Assembly: GCA_016926595.1 (NCBI GenBank)
Contig: JAFGOG010000051.1
Span: forward strand, 1-16,456
Direction of reading: 5' to 3'
From: Anaerolineae bacterium
Lineage (GTDB): Bacteria > Chloroflexota > Anaerolineae > JAAYZQ01
Length of the DNA stretch: 16,456 bases
Part shown: in pieces, positions 1 to 6,799 of the stretch
Position numbering within the stretch: position 1 is the stretch's first letter
Layout: each line of letters starts with the position of its first letter
Translations under genes and position numbers: made by a program
Notes under the pieces: model-generated
Told to the model about the DNA's origin: nothing
Databases searched by the model: none
The model's input: the letters and a program-made list of their open reading frames with translations, nothing else

Positions 1-14
1 AAAAAGGCGCCGAG

Positions 15-80
15 ATGTGGGATATTTATGGGATAATGTGGGATAAAATGAGCTTTATGTGGGTTATAGGTGGGATATAG
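15..80. repeat. Phased array of five GTGGGATA-like elements
   Basis: Copies of GTGGGATA or one-base variants start at 17 (exact), 28 (ATGGGATA), 38 (exact), 59 (GTGGGTTA) and 70 (exact). The start-to-start distances are 11, 10, 21 and 11 bp, so all copies lie on about the same face of the helix. On the minus strand each reads TATCCCAC. The array begins just after the stop codon of the neighbouring minus-strand regulator gene and may continue to the left of the window. The repeats are seen directly. A role as an operator array, perhaps bound by the winged helix of the adjacent regulator, is inference. Confidence 0.7.
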
Positions 81-1430
81 CTACTTGAAGATGTAGTAGG
101 TGGCCCGTTTGTCGCCGATTTTTAGGATCAGGTCTTTGTCGACCAGGTCGGCCAGGTCGCGACGGATCGTCTCAGGGCTGACGTTGGGGCACAGTTCCTG
201 ATAGTCGCGGTTGGTGATACGGTCGTGCTCGGCCAGGAAGGCCAGCGCTTTTTCCTGCCGCTCATTCAGATGCAGTTGCCGCCAACGCCGGGCGTCTTGA
301 TCGAACCCAAACAAGCTGGCGCCGTGGCCCAAGAAGGTCACACGAAAGCCGGCAGCGGTCTCTTCAAAACGGGGCTTGGGAAGCCTGGCCTCGGCCATGA
401 GACGGAGTATGCGGTCGATGCCATAGCCCAAACGCTCGATAAAGCCCATATCCGACAGGACCTGGACAATGGCCTCGTTACGGCTGAACCGCTCGTCCAC
501 CAGGTTGTCGACGGTGATGTGGCCGGGCAGACGGCCAGGGCTGTAGAACTCGATCCGGTCACTGAACAACAGGATGCGGATCTCATCGCCGCGGATCTGA
601 TAGTCTCGGTGGGCTACGGCGTTGACGATCGCCTCGCGCACCGCCTTGACCGGGTACTCGGGCTCTTCGACGCGCTCCAGGTCGACCAACCGCACGCCCC
701 GGCGCAGATTGTCGACGACGAACGCTTCGGCGCGGCGGATTTGCTGCGGCAGCGTGCCCCGGATCTCTTCCTTGATGAACCGGTCGTCCATGGCCGCGCC
801 GGCGTAACGGGCCACCACGATCTCACTGGAATGGACCCATCGCTGTGGATCGCGTCCAAATAGGAGCAGCCCCGCGCAGGTGGGCCGCCGGCCCGCCTCG
901 CCAGCGGCCAGGCAGCCGCGCTTCAGGAGCACCTCCTGTGGACCGACCGTCGCCAGGCCGGGCAGGCCGGCGGCATATTGCTCTACCTTTTCCCAGTCGA
1001 TGTCGTCCAGGCTCGCGCCGTCGGGCACGGAGGCCTCAAAGCTGGCCGCGCCCCGCTCGATCATCAGCCGGCGGAGCCGGGTGGGGCTCAGCGGCCGGTT
1101 GCGCGCGCCGTCGCGGATCAGGTATTTGCCTTTGAAGCTGTAAACGTGGGGCAGGCCCGGCGGCACGGCGATCGACACTGCCCGGTGGTCTTGTTCTTCG
1201 ATGACCTGGGGGAGGGGGATGATCAACGGGGGGTCGATCGACAGGGCTGCCTGGAGAGCCTTTTCGACCAGGCTGTCGGGATCAGATTTGGCGGCCAGGC
1301 CGATGAGAAGAGAACCGCCGTCGCCGTTAGCCAGGGCCACCAGGACTTCGGCCAGCCTGGTGGGAGCAACTGCATCCTGATCCAGGACGACCTGGCATGA
1401 ATCGCCCGGTGAATCGTGAGCCTCAACCAT
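81..1430 (-). CDS. AlbA_2/Schlafen-like ATP-binding transcriptional regulator (COG2865 type)
   Basis: Predicted DNA-binding regulator of 449 residues from the ATG at 1430. Residues about 13-128 resemble the AlbA_2 (Schlafen-AlbA, formerly AAA_4) domain, with an ANGDGG segment and a YLIRDGARNRP segment. The middle part carries the HATPase_c_4 signature of COG2865 proteins: EAIVNAVAHRDY, then SPGRLPG, then RNEAIVQVL and GYGIDRI. The last 65 residues form a DeoR-like winged helix (NRDYQELCPNVSPETIRRDL). The start overlaps the upstream stop as TGATG, suggesting translational coupling; an in-frame TTG at 1433 would add one residue. It is the last gene of the run beginning with lon. Family assignment is firm, but the effector and target are unknown. 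The repeat array directly beyond its stop is a candidate binding site. Confidence 0.85.
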   Translation of the reverse strand: MVEAHDSPGDSCQVVLDQDAVAPTRLAEVLVALANGDGGSLLIGLAAKSDPDSLVEKALQAALSIDPPLIIPLPQVIEEQDHRAVSIAVPPGLPHVYSFKGKYLIRDGARNRPLSPTRLRRLMIERGAASFEASVPDGASLDDIDWEKVEQYAAGLPGLATVGPQEVLLKRGCLAAGEAGRRPTCAGLLLFGRDPQRWVHSSEIVVARYAGAAMDDRFIKEEIRGTLPQQIRRAEAFVVDNLRRGVRLVDLERVEEPEYPVKAVREAIVNAVAHRDYQIRGDEIRILLFSDRIEFYSPGRLPGHITVDNLVDERFSRNEAIVQVLSDMGFIERLGYGIDRILRLMAEARLPKPRFEETAAGFRVTFLGHGASLFGFDQDARRWRQLHLNERQEKALAFLAEHDRITNRDYQELCPNVSPETIRRDLADLVDKDLILKIGDKRATYYIFK

Positions 1431-2812
1431 CAAGGCGAGGCCTGGCTGACCAGATAGTCGCCACTGTCTTTTTTACCCAGTTCGCCTGACGAGCAGGTAG
1501 ATTGGTAGCGATCCAGCCGCCACTCGCAACCGTAAGGCAGGGCTGCGGAGTTGGGCACGCCGACGATCGTCCACGTGACCTGGCAAGGATGAGCGGAATC
1601 GATCTTGCCATCCTTGTCGACGCCGACCACCAATACCGTCACGCGCCGCTCGGTATGAGCCCGCTCCTCCTCGATTTCCGGATCGTACTTGATTTGCCAG
1701 ACCAGCACTCGAGCCAGATCGTCCCGCGCCCTGGCTACACTGTCCAAAGCGGTGGACAAGCCAAATGGATTGGCGTTGATGTCGTATGCCTCTTGGGCTC
1801 CGGCGCTGAGGTATCCTTTGGCCCGTTCCAGATCGGCCGTGTCTTTGGTCAGAGAAAGGTAAAAAGCCAGCACTGCCTTTTCCGGATAATAGACCTGGGG
1901 GATACTGTCCGGCCAGCCTGGACCAAACTCCAACCCAAACTCGACGGGCGGCAATAGCGTCGCAGGCTTGTCCGGATCAGAGAAGTATGAGCCGGTCTGT
2001 TTATCGGGCCTGTACATCTTGCGCGACACGACTTGGCTACGCTCAAACCCGGCGCGATCGTATACATTGACGGTCGCCCCGTTGCGCCGTATCAGGTAGT
2101 TACCCCGAAAGGACCCGAGCACCCTATACTCGACCGGATATGGGCAAGCCGACTCCTGGCGGGCGTCACGCCAGGCCTGGCCCTGTGAGCAGTCGGGCTC
2201 GTTCCCTTCTTTCCGAAAGATATTCAGATCTGTCACCACGCCGAGTGTATGGCCCGCCACGATCACTTCTGGCCGATCATAGCTCCCCGACAGGGTACTG
2301 GTATATGGGATGATGTTGTCAATCTGCGCCGTGACCCAATCCTGGCCCAGGTAGTCATAACTGACCGGCGCCAATTCATAGGACTGAACAGCCGGGGGCC
2401 GGCAGCGGTTCACATCGTAGATAGCCGCTCCGTAAGGTCCTCCGGCGGCCACCCGAACGTTGGCCGTAGCCACATCATATCGGTAGAAGACCAGCCACTC
2501 CTCGTTCGGATCTTCATTCGGTTCCCAGTCCGTATCGACGCGTTGGATCAGCCTTGGATCCTCGGCCAACCCAGGCACAAACTGAGTCAGATCTATCAGC
2601 GTGTCCTTGGTCAGCCAATGGGCAACGTCAAACCGGAAGGGGTTGGGATCCCATTTCGCAACGTGGATCGCGAACGCGCGAACCAGGAGGATGCCATCAA
2701 CGATGAGAAGAAAAAAGACGATCAACTTGCCAAGCGATGGGGCGGTACCACGCACCAGCAGGAAGAACAGGATCAAGAAAACCGCTGCCAAGATCAAGAG
2801 GAGTAGGGCCAC
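1430..2812 (-). CDS. Membrane-anchored extracytoplasmic protein of unknown function
   Basis: No family recognised. The 460-residue protein starts with two hydrophobic helices (about 2-20 and 30-50) joined by a short basic loop, followed by about 400 mostly polar residues. This predicts a hairpin anchor with a large domain outside the membrane. Six cysteines at about 137, 208, 223, 410, 429 and 440 would fit disulfides there. The region about 230-275 looks beta-rich, and the last 140 residues (an alpha segment, then strands around [10 protein letters not shown] and CQVTWTIVG) could be an NTF2-like fold; this is a guess from pattern only. The GTG start is well supported by AGGAGG five bases upstream. 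It begins 16 bp after the lon stop and overlaps the regulator downstream, so it is probably co-transcribed with both. Confidence 0.8.
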   Translation of the reverse strand: MALLLLILAAVFLILFFLLVRGTAPSLGKLIVFFLLIVDGILLVRAFAIHVAKWDPNPFRFDVAHWLTKDTLIDLTQFVPGLAEDPRLIQRVDTDWEPNEDPNEEWLVFYRYDVATANVRVAAGGPYGAAIYDVNRCRPPAVQSYELAPVSYDYLGQDWVTAQIDNIIPYTSTLSGSYDRPEVIVAGHTLGVVTDLNIFRKEGNEPDCSQGQAWRDARQESACPYPVEYRVLGSFRGNYLIRRNGATVNVYDRAGFERSQVVSRKMYRPDKQTGSYFSDPDKPATLLPPVEFGLEFGPGWPDSIPQVYYPEKAVLAFYLSLTKDTADLERAKGYLSAGAQEAYDINANPFGLSTALDSVARARDDLARVLVWQIKYDPEIEEERAHTERRVTVLVVGVDKDGKIDSAHPCQVTWTIVGVPNSAALPYGCEWRLDRYQSTCSSGELGKKDSGDYLVSQASP

Positions 2813-2828
2813 ACTCGCCTCCTACGGC

Positions 2829-5252
2829 TCAGTTTGGCTTGGCTGCCGCCGTTTCCGGCAGCAGCGCCACCGGCAACACCTCTTCCATACGGTCGACAAA
2901 GACGAACTTGAGATCTCGCTTGACGCGATTGGGGATCTCGATCATGTCTTTTTTGTTCTGCTTGGGCAAGAGCACGGTCTTGAGGCCGGCCCGGTGCGCA
3001 GCAAGTACCTTCTCTTTCAACCCGCCGATAGGCAACACCCGGCCGCGAAGGGTGATCTCGCCGGTCATGGCCACGTCCCGGTGGACAGGCCGCTGGATCA
3101 GGGCCGAGATCAACGCCGTGGCCATAGTAATCCCGGCAGACGGGCCATCCTTGGGGATCGCCCCCTCCGGCACGTGGATGTGAATGTCGAGCTTGTCGAA
3201 ATCGACGTTAGAGATGCCAAGATCCATGGCGTGCGATCGGGCATAGGACAACGCTGCCTGGGCCGATTCCTGCATCACTTCGCCCAATTGGCCTGTCAGC
3301 AGGAGCGAGCCTTTGCCATCCATCAACGACACCTCCACCGGCAGCAGATCGCCGCCCGCTTCGGTCCAGGCTATACCGATGGCCAGACCGATCTCGTCGG
3401 CCCTCTCCATTTCATCCCGCAGGAAGCGGGGCGGACCAAGGTACTTGTCCAAAGAATGGACGGCGACGTGGTGCGGGGCCGATTTGCTCTCGGCGACGCG
3501 CCGGGCCACCTTCCGGCAGACGTTGGCGATCTCGCGCTCCAGGTTGCGCACTCCAGCCTCAAACGTATAGTCACGGATCATGGCCCGCAGCGCTTTTTCC
3601 GAGAAATCGAGCTTCCATTCGGGCTTGTCGAGGCCGTTTTCAGCCAATTGCCGGGGGATGAGGAACTTGCGGGCGATGGCCAGCTTTTCCTCCTCGATAT
3701 AGCCGGGAAATTCGATCACTTCCATCCGGTCGCGCAGCGCTGGCGGGATCGGATCCAGCATGTTGGCCGTAGTGATGAACAGAACCTTGGACAGGTCGTA
3801 AGACACCTCCAGGTAGTGGTCGGAAAAGGCGTGGTTCTGCTCCGGGTCCAGCACCTCCAAGAGCGCCGCCGAGGGATCGCCTCGAAAGTCGGCGCCGACC
3901 TTGTCTATTTCATCCAGCATGAACAGCGGGTTGACCGTGCCGGCCGTCCGCATCGTCTGGATGATCCGGCCCGGCAGGGCGCCGATATAGGTGCGTCGGT
4001 GACCCCGAATCTCGGCCTCGTCGTGGATGCCGCCCAGCGACACGCGGACGAACTTGCGACCCAGCGCCTCGGCGATCGACCGTCCCAACGAAGTCTTGCC
4101 GGTGCCTGGCGGCCCCACAAAACACAGCACCGGGCTGCGCATCTTGGATACTCCGCCGGCCAGCTTGCGCACTGCCAGGTACTCTAGTATCCGCTCCTTG
4201 GCTTTCGGCAAGCCATAATGGTTGGCCTCCAGCACCTTGGCCACCTGCGGGATGTTCATGCTGTCTTCTGTAGCCTGCCTCCAGGGCAGCTCGATCAGCC
4301 AATCCAGGTAGGTACGGATGATGCCGATGTCTGGAGAAGCCGGTGGCATGGCTTTCAGCCGGGCTAGCTCCTTGTCAGCCTTGGCCCGCACCTGGTCAGG
4401 CATGTCGGCCTGGGTGATCTTTTCTTCAATCTCGCGGACTTCGGCCATTTGGACGTCTACTTCGCCCAGCTCGCTCTGGATGGCGCGCATTTGCTCGCGC
4501 AGGAAGAACTCGCGCTGCGAGCGGTCTACCTCTTTCTGAACTTGGTCCTGGATGCGGGTCTCTAGCTCCAGCACGTCCAGCTCTTTGGCCAGGTGAATGC
4601 TGAGCCGCTGCAAGCGCGTCGCCGGCTCCAGTGTTTCGAGCAGTTCCTGGCGTTCGCTCAGCTCCAGGTCGAGGAGCGAAGCGATCAGATCGGCCAGAGG
4701 TCCCGGCTCTCGCAGGTTCATGGCCGCCACGTAGGCATCTTCAGGCAGTGTCCGCGACAACTGCACCGCCTTCTCGAACAAGGACAACACCGCACGCATC
4801 AGCGCCTCGGTGCCGAGCGTAACCTGCTCCGGTTCAGCAAGAGGCTGCACCTGGACGCGCAGATAAGGCCGGTTCTGGGTCAAGCCCAAGAGACGTACCC
4901 GTCGCCGGCCCTGACCCAGAATGCTGGTCGTGCCGTCGGGCATGCGCAGGACGCGGCCAGCCACCATCTCCACCCCGATCGGGTATAGATCTTCCAGGCC
5001 AGGCTCCTGGACTTCGGGAACCCGCTGGGTGGCGACCACGATCAGATCATCACCCTCGATAGCCGCCTCCACGGCCCGCACAGAACGGTCGCGGCCCACG
5101 ATCAACGGCGTGACGATGCCTGGGAAGACGACTGTATCGCGCAAGGGCAAGAGAGGAAACTCGTTACCCTCTTCATCCTCGCCCAGGTCGAGATCGTCTA
5201 CGTCGAAAACGTCAAAACCGAACTCCTGATTCAACTGAACAGATGCCTCCAA
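2829..5252 (-). CDS. lon: ATP-dependent serine protease Lon
   Basis: Cytoplasmic AAA+ protease that unfolds and degrades damaged and regulatory proteins. The 807-residue length is typical of LonA. The N-terminal substrate-binding domain starts near residue 33 ([13 protein letters not shown]), a helical and coiled region lies about 200-290, Walker A is GPPGTGKT at 380-387, and Walker B has D447 and E448. The S16 protease domain carries the Ser-Lys dyad S705 (KDGPSAG) and K748 (GGLKEK). All key residues are intact. The TTG at 5252 is the most upstream possible start (an in-frame TAG lies at 5256-5258) but has no visible Shine-Dalgarno site. A TTG at 5234 lies 11 bases after a GGAGG and may be the real start. 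The gene heads the run with the membrane protein and AlbA_2 regulator. Confidence 0.97.
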   Translation of the reverse strand: MEASVQLNQEFGFDVFDVDDLDLGEDEEGNEFPLLPLRDTVVFPGIVTPLIVGRDRSVRAVEAAIEGDDLIVVATQRVPEVQEPGLEDLYPIGVEMVAGRVLRMPDGTTSILGQGRRRVRLLGLTQNRPYLRVQVQPLAEPEQVTLGTEALMRAVLSLFEKAVQLSRTLPEDAYVAAMNLREPGPLADLIASLLDLELSERQELLETLEPATRLQRLSIHLAKELDVLELETRIQDQVQKEVDRSQREFFLREQMRAIQSELGEVDVQMAEVREIEEKITQADMPDQVRAKADKELARLKAMPPASPDIGIIRTYLDWLIELPWRQATEDSMNIPQVAKVLEANHYGLPKAKERILEYLAVRKLAGGVSKMRSPVLCFVGPPGTGKTSLGRSIAEALGRKFVRVSLGGIHDEAEIRGHRRTYIGALPGRIIQTMRTAGTVNPLFMLDEIDKVGADFRGDPSAALLEVLDPEQNHAFSDHYLEVSYDLSKVLFITTANMLDPIPPALRDRMEVIEFPGYIEEEKLAIARKFLIPRQLAENGLDKPEWKLDFSEKALRAMIRDYTFEAGVRNLEREIANVCRKVARRVAESKSAPHHVAVHSLDKYLGPPRFLRDEMERADEIGLAIGIAWTEAGGDLLPVEVSLMDGKGSLLLTGQLGEVMQESAQAALSYARSHAMDLGISNVDFDKLDIHIHVPEGAIPKDGPSAGITMATALISALIQRPVHRDVAMTGEITLRGRVLPIGGLKEKVLAAHRAGLKTVLLPKQNKKDMIEIPNRVKRDLKFVFVDRMEEVLPVALLPETAAAKPN

Positions 5253-5341
5253 CGTCTATAGCAACTAGGGATCCTTATGTCTCCGATCCATCACTCTGGC
5301 GGCACGCACCAACATACGCGGTCGAGTTTATCGCCACGGGT

Positions 5342-5369
5342 ACTATAGCACAACATGGCCGAAAGTCAA
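5342..5369 (-). promoter_or_regulatory. Predicted lon promoter (extended -10)
   Basis: On the minus strand, TTGACT (5364-5369) is followed after 16 bp by TATAGT (5342-5347), preceded by TGC as an extended -10. Each hexamer matches consensus at five of six positions. It would start RNA near 5335, leaving about an 80-nt leader before lon. No CIRCE-like inverted repeat was seen in that leader, so heat-shock control by HrcA is not indicated. Confidence 0.7.
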
Positions 5370-5376
5370 CTTGCGG

Positions 5377-6729
5377 CTAGACCGGATCGGACGGCGGCGC
5401 CGGCAGGCCCTGGCGGGCAAACCAGGCCGCCCGCGCCTCAGCCGCCACGAACACCGAACCGGCGCAGCATACCAGGTCGCCGGGGCCAGCCTGGACGAGA
5501 GCCAGATTCAAGGCGTGCGCCACGCTGTCACTCACCTCCAGGTGAAAACCGAGTTCGCGGGCACGCCCCTGGAGCCAAGCCGGTTCGGCAGCGCGGGGAT
5601 GGCGGGATCGGGTGGCTACCGCCCACGAAGCGCCGTATAAAAGCGCGCGCAACAGCTCTGGCGTGGCATGATCAGCCGAAGCGCCAAACACAACGTGGAG
5701 ATGCTGAAAGGAGCAGCAAGCACGCAGTGCGGCTACCAGTTTCTGCGCCGAGTCGCCGTTGTGCGCGCTGTCAACCACCAGCAGTGGGACCCGACTCAGG
5801 ATCTCCAGCCGCCCCGGCCAACACACCGCCTCCAGCCCAAGGCGGAGCGCCTTGGATCGCAGTTTCACGCCAGGTAGAAGCGACAGCGCCGCTACTGCCG
5901 TCGTGGCGTTCACCAGTTGGTGCTCGCCGAGCAGGGGGATCCGTAAGGGCGTCTTTCCACCCGCCGGCGCATTCTGATGATAGATGGTAAACGACTGGCC
6001 GTCAAGGTCCGACTCGAGCGGCTGCCAGGTCCAATCACGGCCAACCAGGGTGAGCGGTGCTCTCTGTCTGCGGCTGGTGGCTTTGATGACAGCCAGCGCT
6101 TCAGGGGTTTGCGGCGCGCTGACAACTGGCGCGCCAGGCTTGATGATGCCGGCCTTTTCGGTCGCAATCTGGGCCAAGGTGTCGCCCAGGATGGCGGTAT
6201 GATCGTAGCTGATCGGGGTGATGACCGACACGGCTGGCGTTACGACGTTGGTAGCGTCCAGCCGCCCGCCCAGACCCACCTCCAGCACCGCCCATTCGAT
6301 GCCCTGCTCGGCAAACCAGGCCAAGGCCAGGCCGGTCATGACCTCAAAGGTGGTGATGCCGGCGATTTGGGCCACCAGCGGCCGCATCGTTTCTGCCAGG
6401 CGAGCTACGTCGGCTTTGGGGATCAGCGCGCCGCCAGCCTGGATCCGCTCCCGAAAGGTGTGCAGGTGCGGCGAGGTGTACAGGCCAGTACGATAACCCG
6501 ACGCCCGCAGCACCGACTCGGCCATCGCTGCGGTGGACCCCTTGCCTTTCGTCCCGGCGATGTGCACCACCTGGAAGGTCCGCTGCGGGTCGCCCAGCAG
6601 GGCCAGCAGCCGGTGCACGCGGGTCAGATCGTAAAACTCGGGGGCGTAGGCCTGCGGCGCTTTTTTTTCATAATCGGTGAAACTGTAGATATGGATCAGC
6701 GCATCGCGGTAAGTCCATCCTGTCGCCAT
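5377..6729 (-). CDS. folC: Bifunctional folylpolyglutamate synthase / dihydrofolate synthase
   Basis: Mur-ligase-family enzyme that adds glutamate to dihydropteroate or to reduced folates using ATP. The 450 residues include the FolC-type P-loop GTKGKGST at 59-66, the LEVGLGGRLDATN motif near 150, the EKAGIIKPG segment near 190, and a DSAHNG segment near 320 (most relatives have DGAHNP). The ATG at 6729 is the chosen start. It sits six bases after a -10-like TAGAAT with no Shine-Dalgarno sequence, so the mRNA may be leaderless. The gene stands alone on the minus strand, diverging from the membrane protein and upstream of lon. About 120 bp including a separate promoter divides it from lon, so lon is probably transcribed independently. 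Whether it does one or both reactions cannot be read from sequence. Confidence 0.95.
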   Translation of the reverse strand: MATGWTYRDALIHIYSFTDYEKKAPQAYAPEFYDLTRVHRLLALLGDPQRTFQVVHIAGTKGKGSTAAMAESVLRASGYRTGLYTSPHLHTFRERIQAGGALIPKADVARLAETMRPLVAQIAGITTFEVMTGLALAWFAEQGIEWAVLEVGLGGRLDATNVVTPAVSVITPISYDHTAILGDTLAQIATEKAGIIKPGAPVVSAPQTPEALAVIKATSRRQRAPLTLVGRDWTWQPLESDLDGQSFTIYHQNAPAGGKTPLRIPLLGEHQLVNATTAVAALSLLPGVKLRSKALRLGLEAVCWPGRLEILSRVPLLVVDSAHNGDSAQKLVAALRACCSFQHLHVVFGASADHATPELLRALLYGASWAVATRSRHPRAAEPAWLQGRARELGFHLEVSDSVAHALNLALVQAGPGDLVCCAGSVFVAAEARAAWFARQGLPAPPSDPV

Positions 6730-6735
6730 GGCGCT

Positions 6736-6764
6736 ATTCTATCCTAGATGGTGTGAAATGTAAA
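6736..6764 (-). promoter_or_regulatory. Predicted folC promoter, possibly leaderless transcript
   Basis: On the minus strand TTTACA (6759-6764), a 17-bp spacer and TAGAAT (6736-6741) lie immediately before the folC ATG. Only AGCGCC separates the -10 from the ATG, so the predicted first transcribed base is the A of ATG. Both hexamers match consensus at five of six positions. Confidence 0.6.
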
Positions 6765-6765
6765 G

Positions 6766-6793
6766 TTGTCAAAATGAAACGAGCGTGGTATGA
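6766..6793 (+). promoter_or_regulatory. Predicted promoter of the GT-C-like membrane protein
   Basis: TTGTCA (6766-6771), a 17-bp spacer and TATGAT (6789-6794) precede the ATG at 6800 by five bases. RNA would begin at or near 6800. Its -35 lies beside that of the divergent folC promoter, so the two may compete or share a regulator. Confidence 0.6.
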
Positions 6794-6799
6794 TCGCGC

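Noticed and set aside
2601..4187. Plus-strand ORF of 528 codons
   Set aside because: Entirely antisense to lon and its neighbour; low-complexity His/Arg/Gln-rich translation with no domain, typical of a GC-rich shadow frame.
5253..5341. CIRCE-type heat-shock operator in the lon leader
   Set aside because: No TTAGCACTC-N9-GAGTGCTAA-like inverted repeat was found.
5977..6747. Plus-strand ORF of 256 codons
   Set aside because: Antisense to folC, whose motifs are intact; no ribosome-binding site or recognisable domain.
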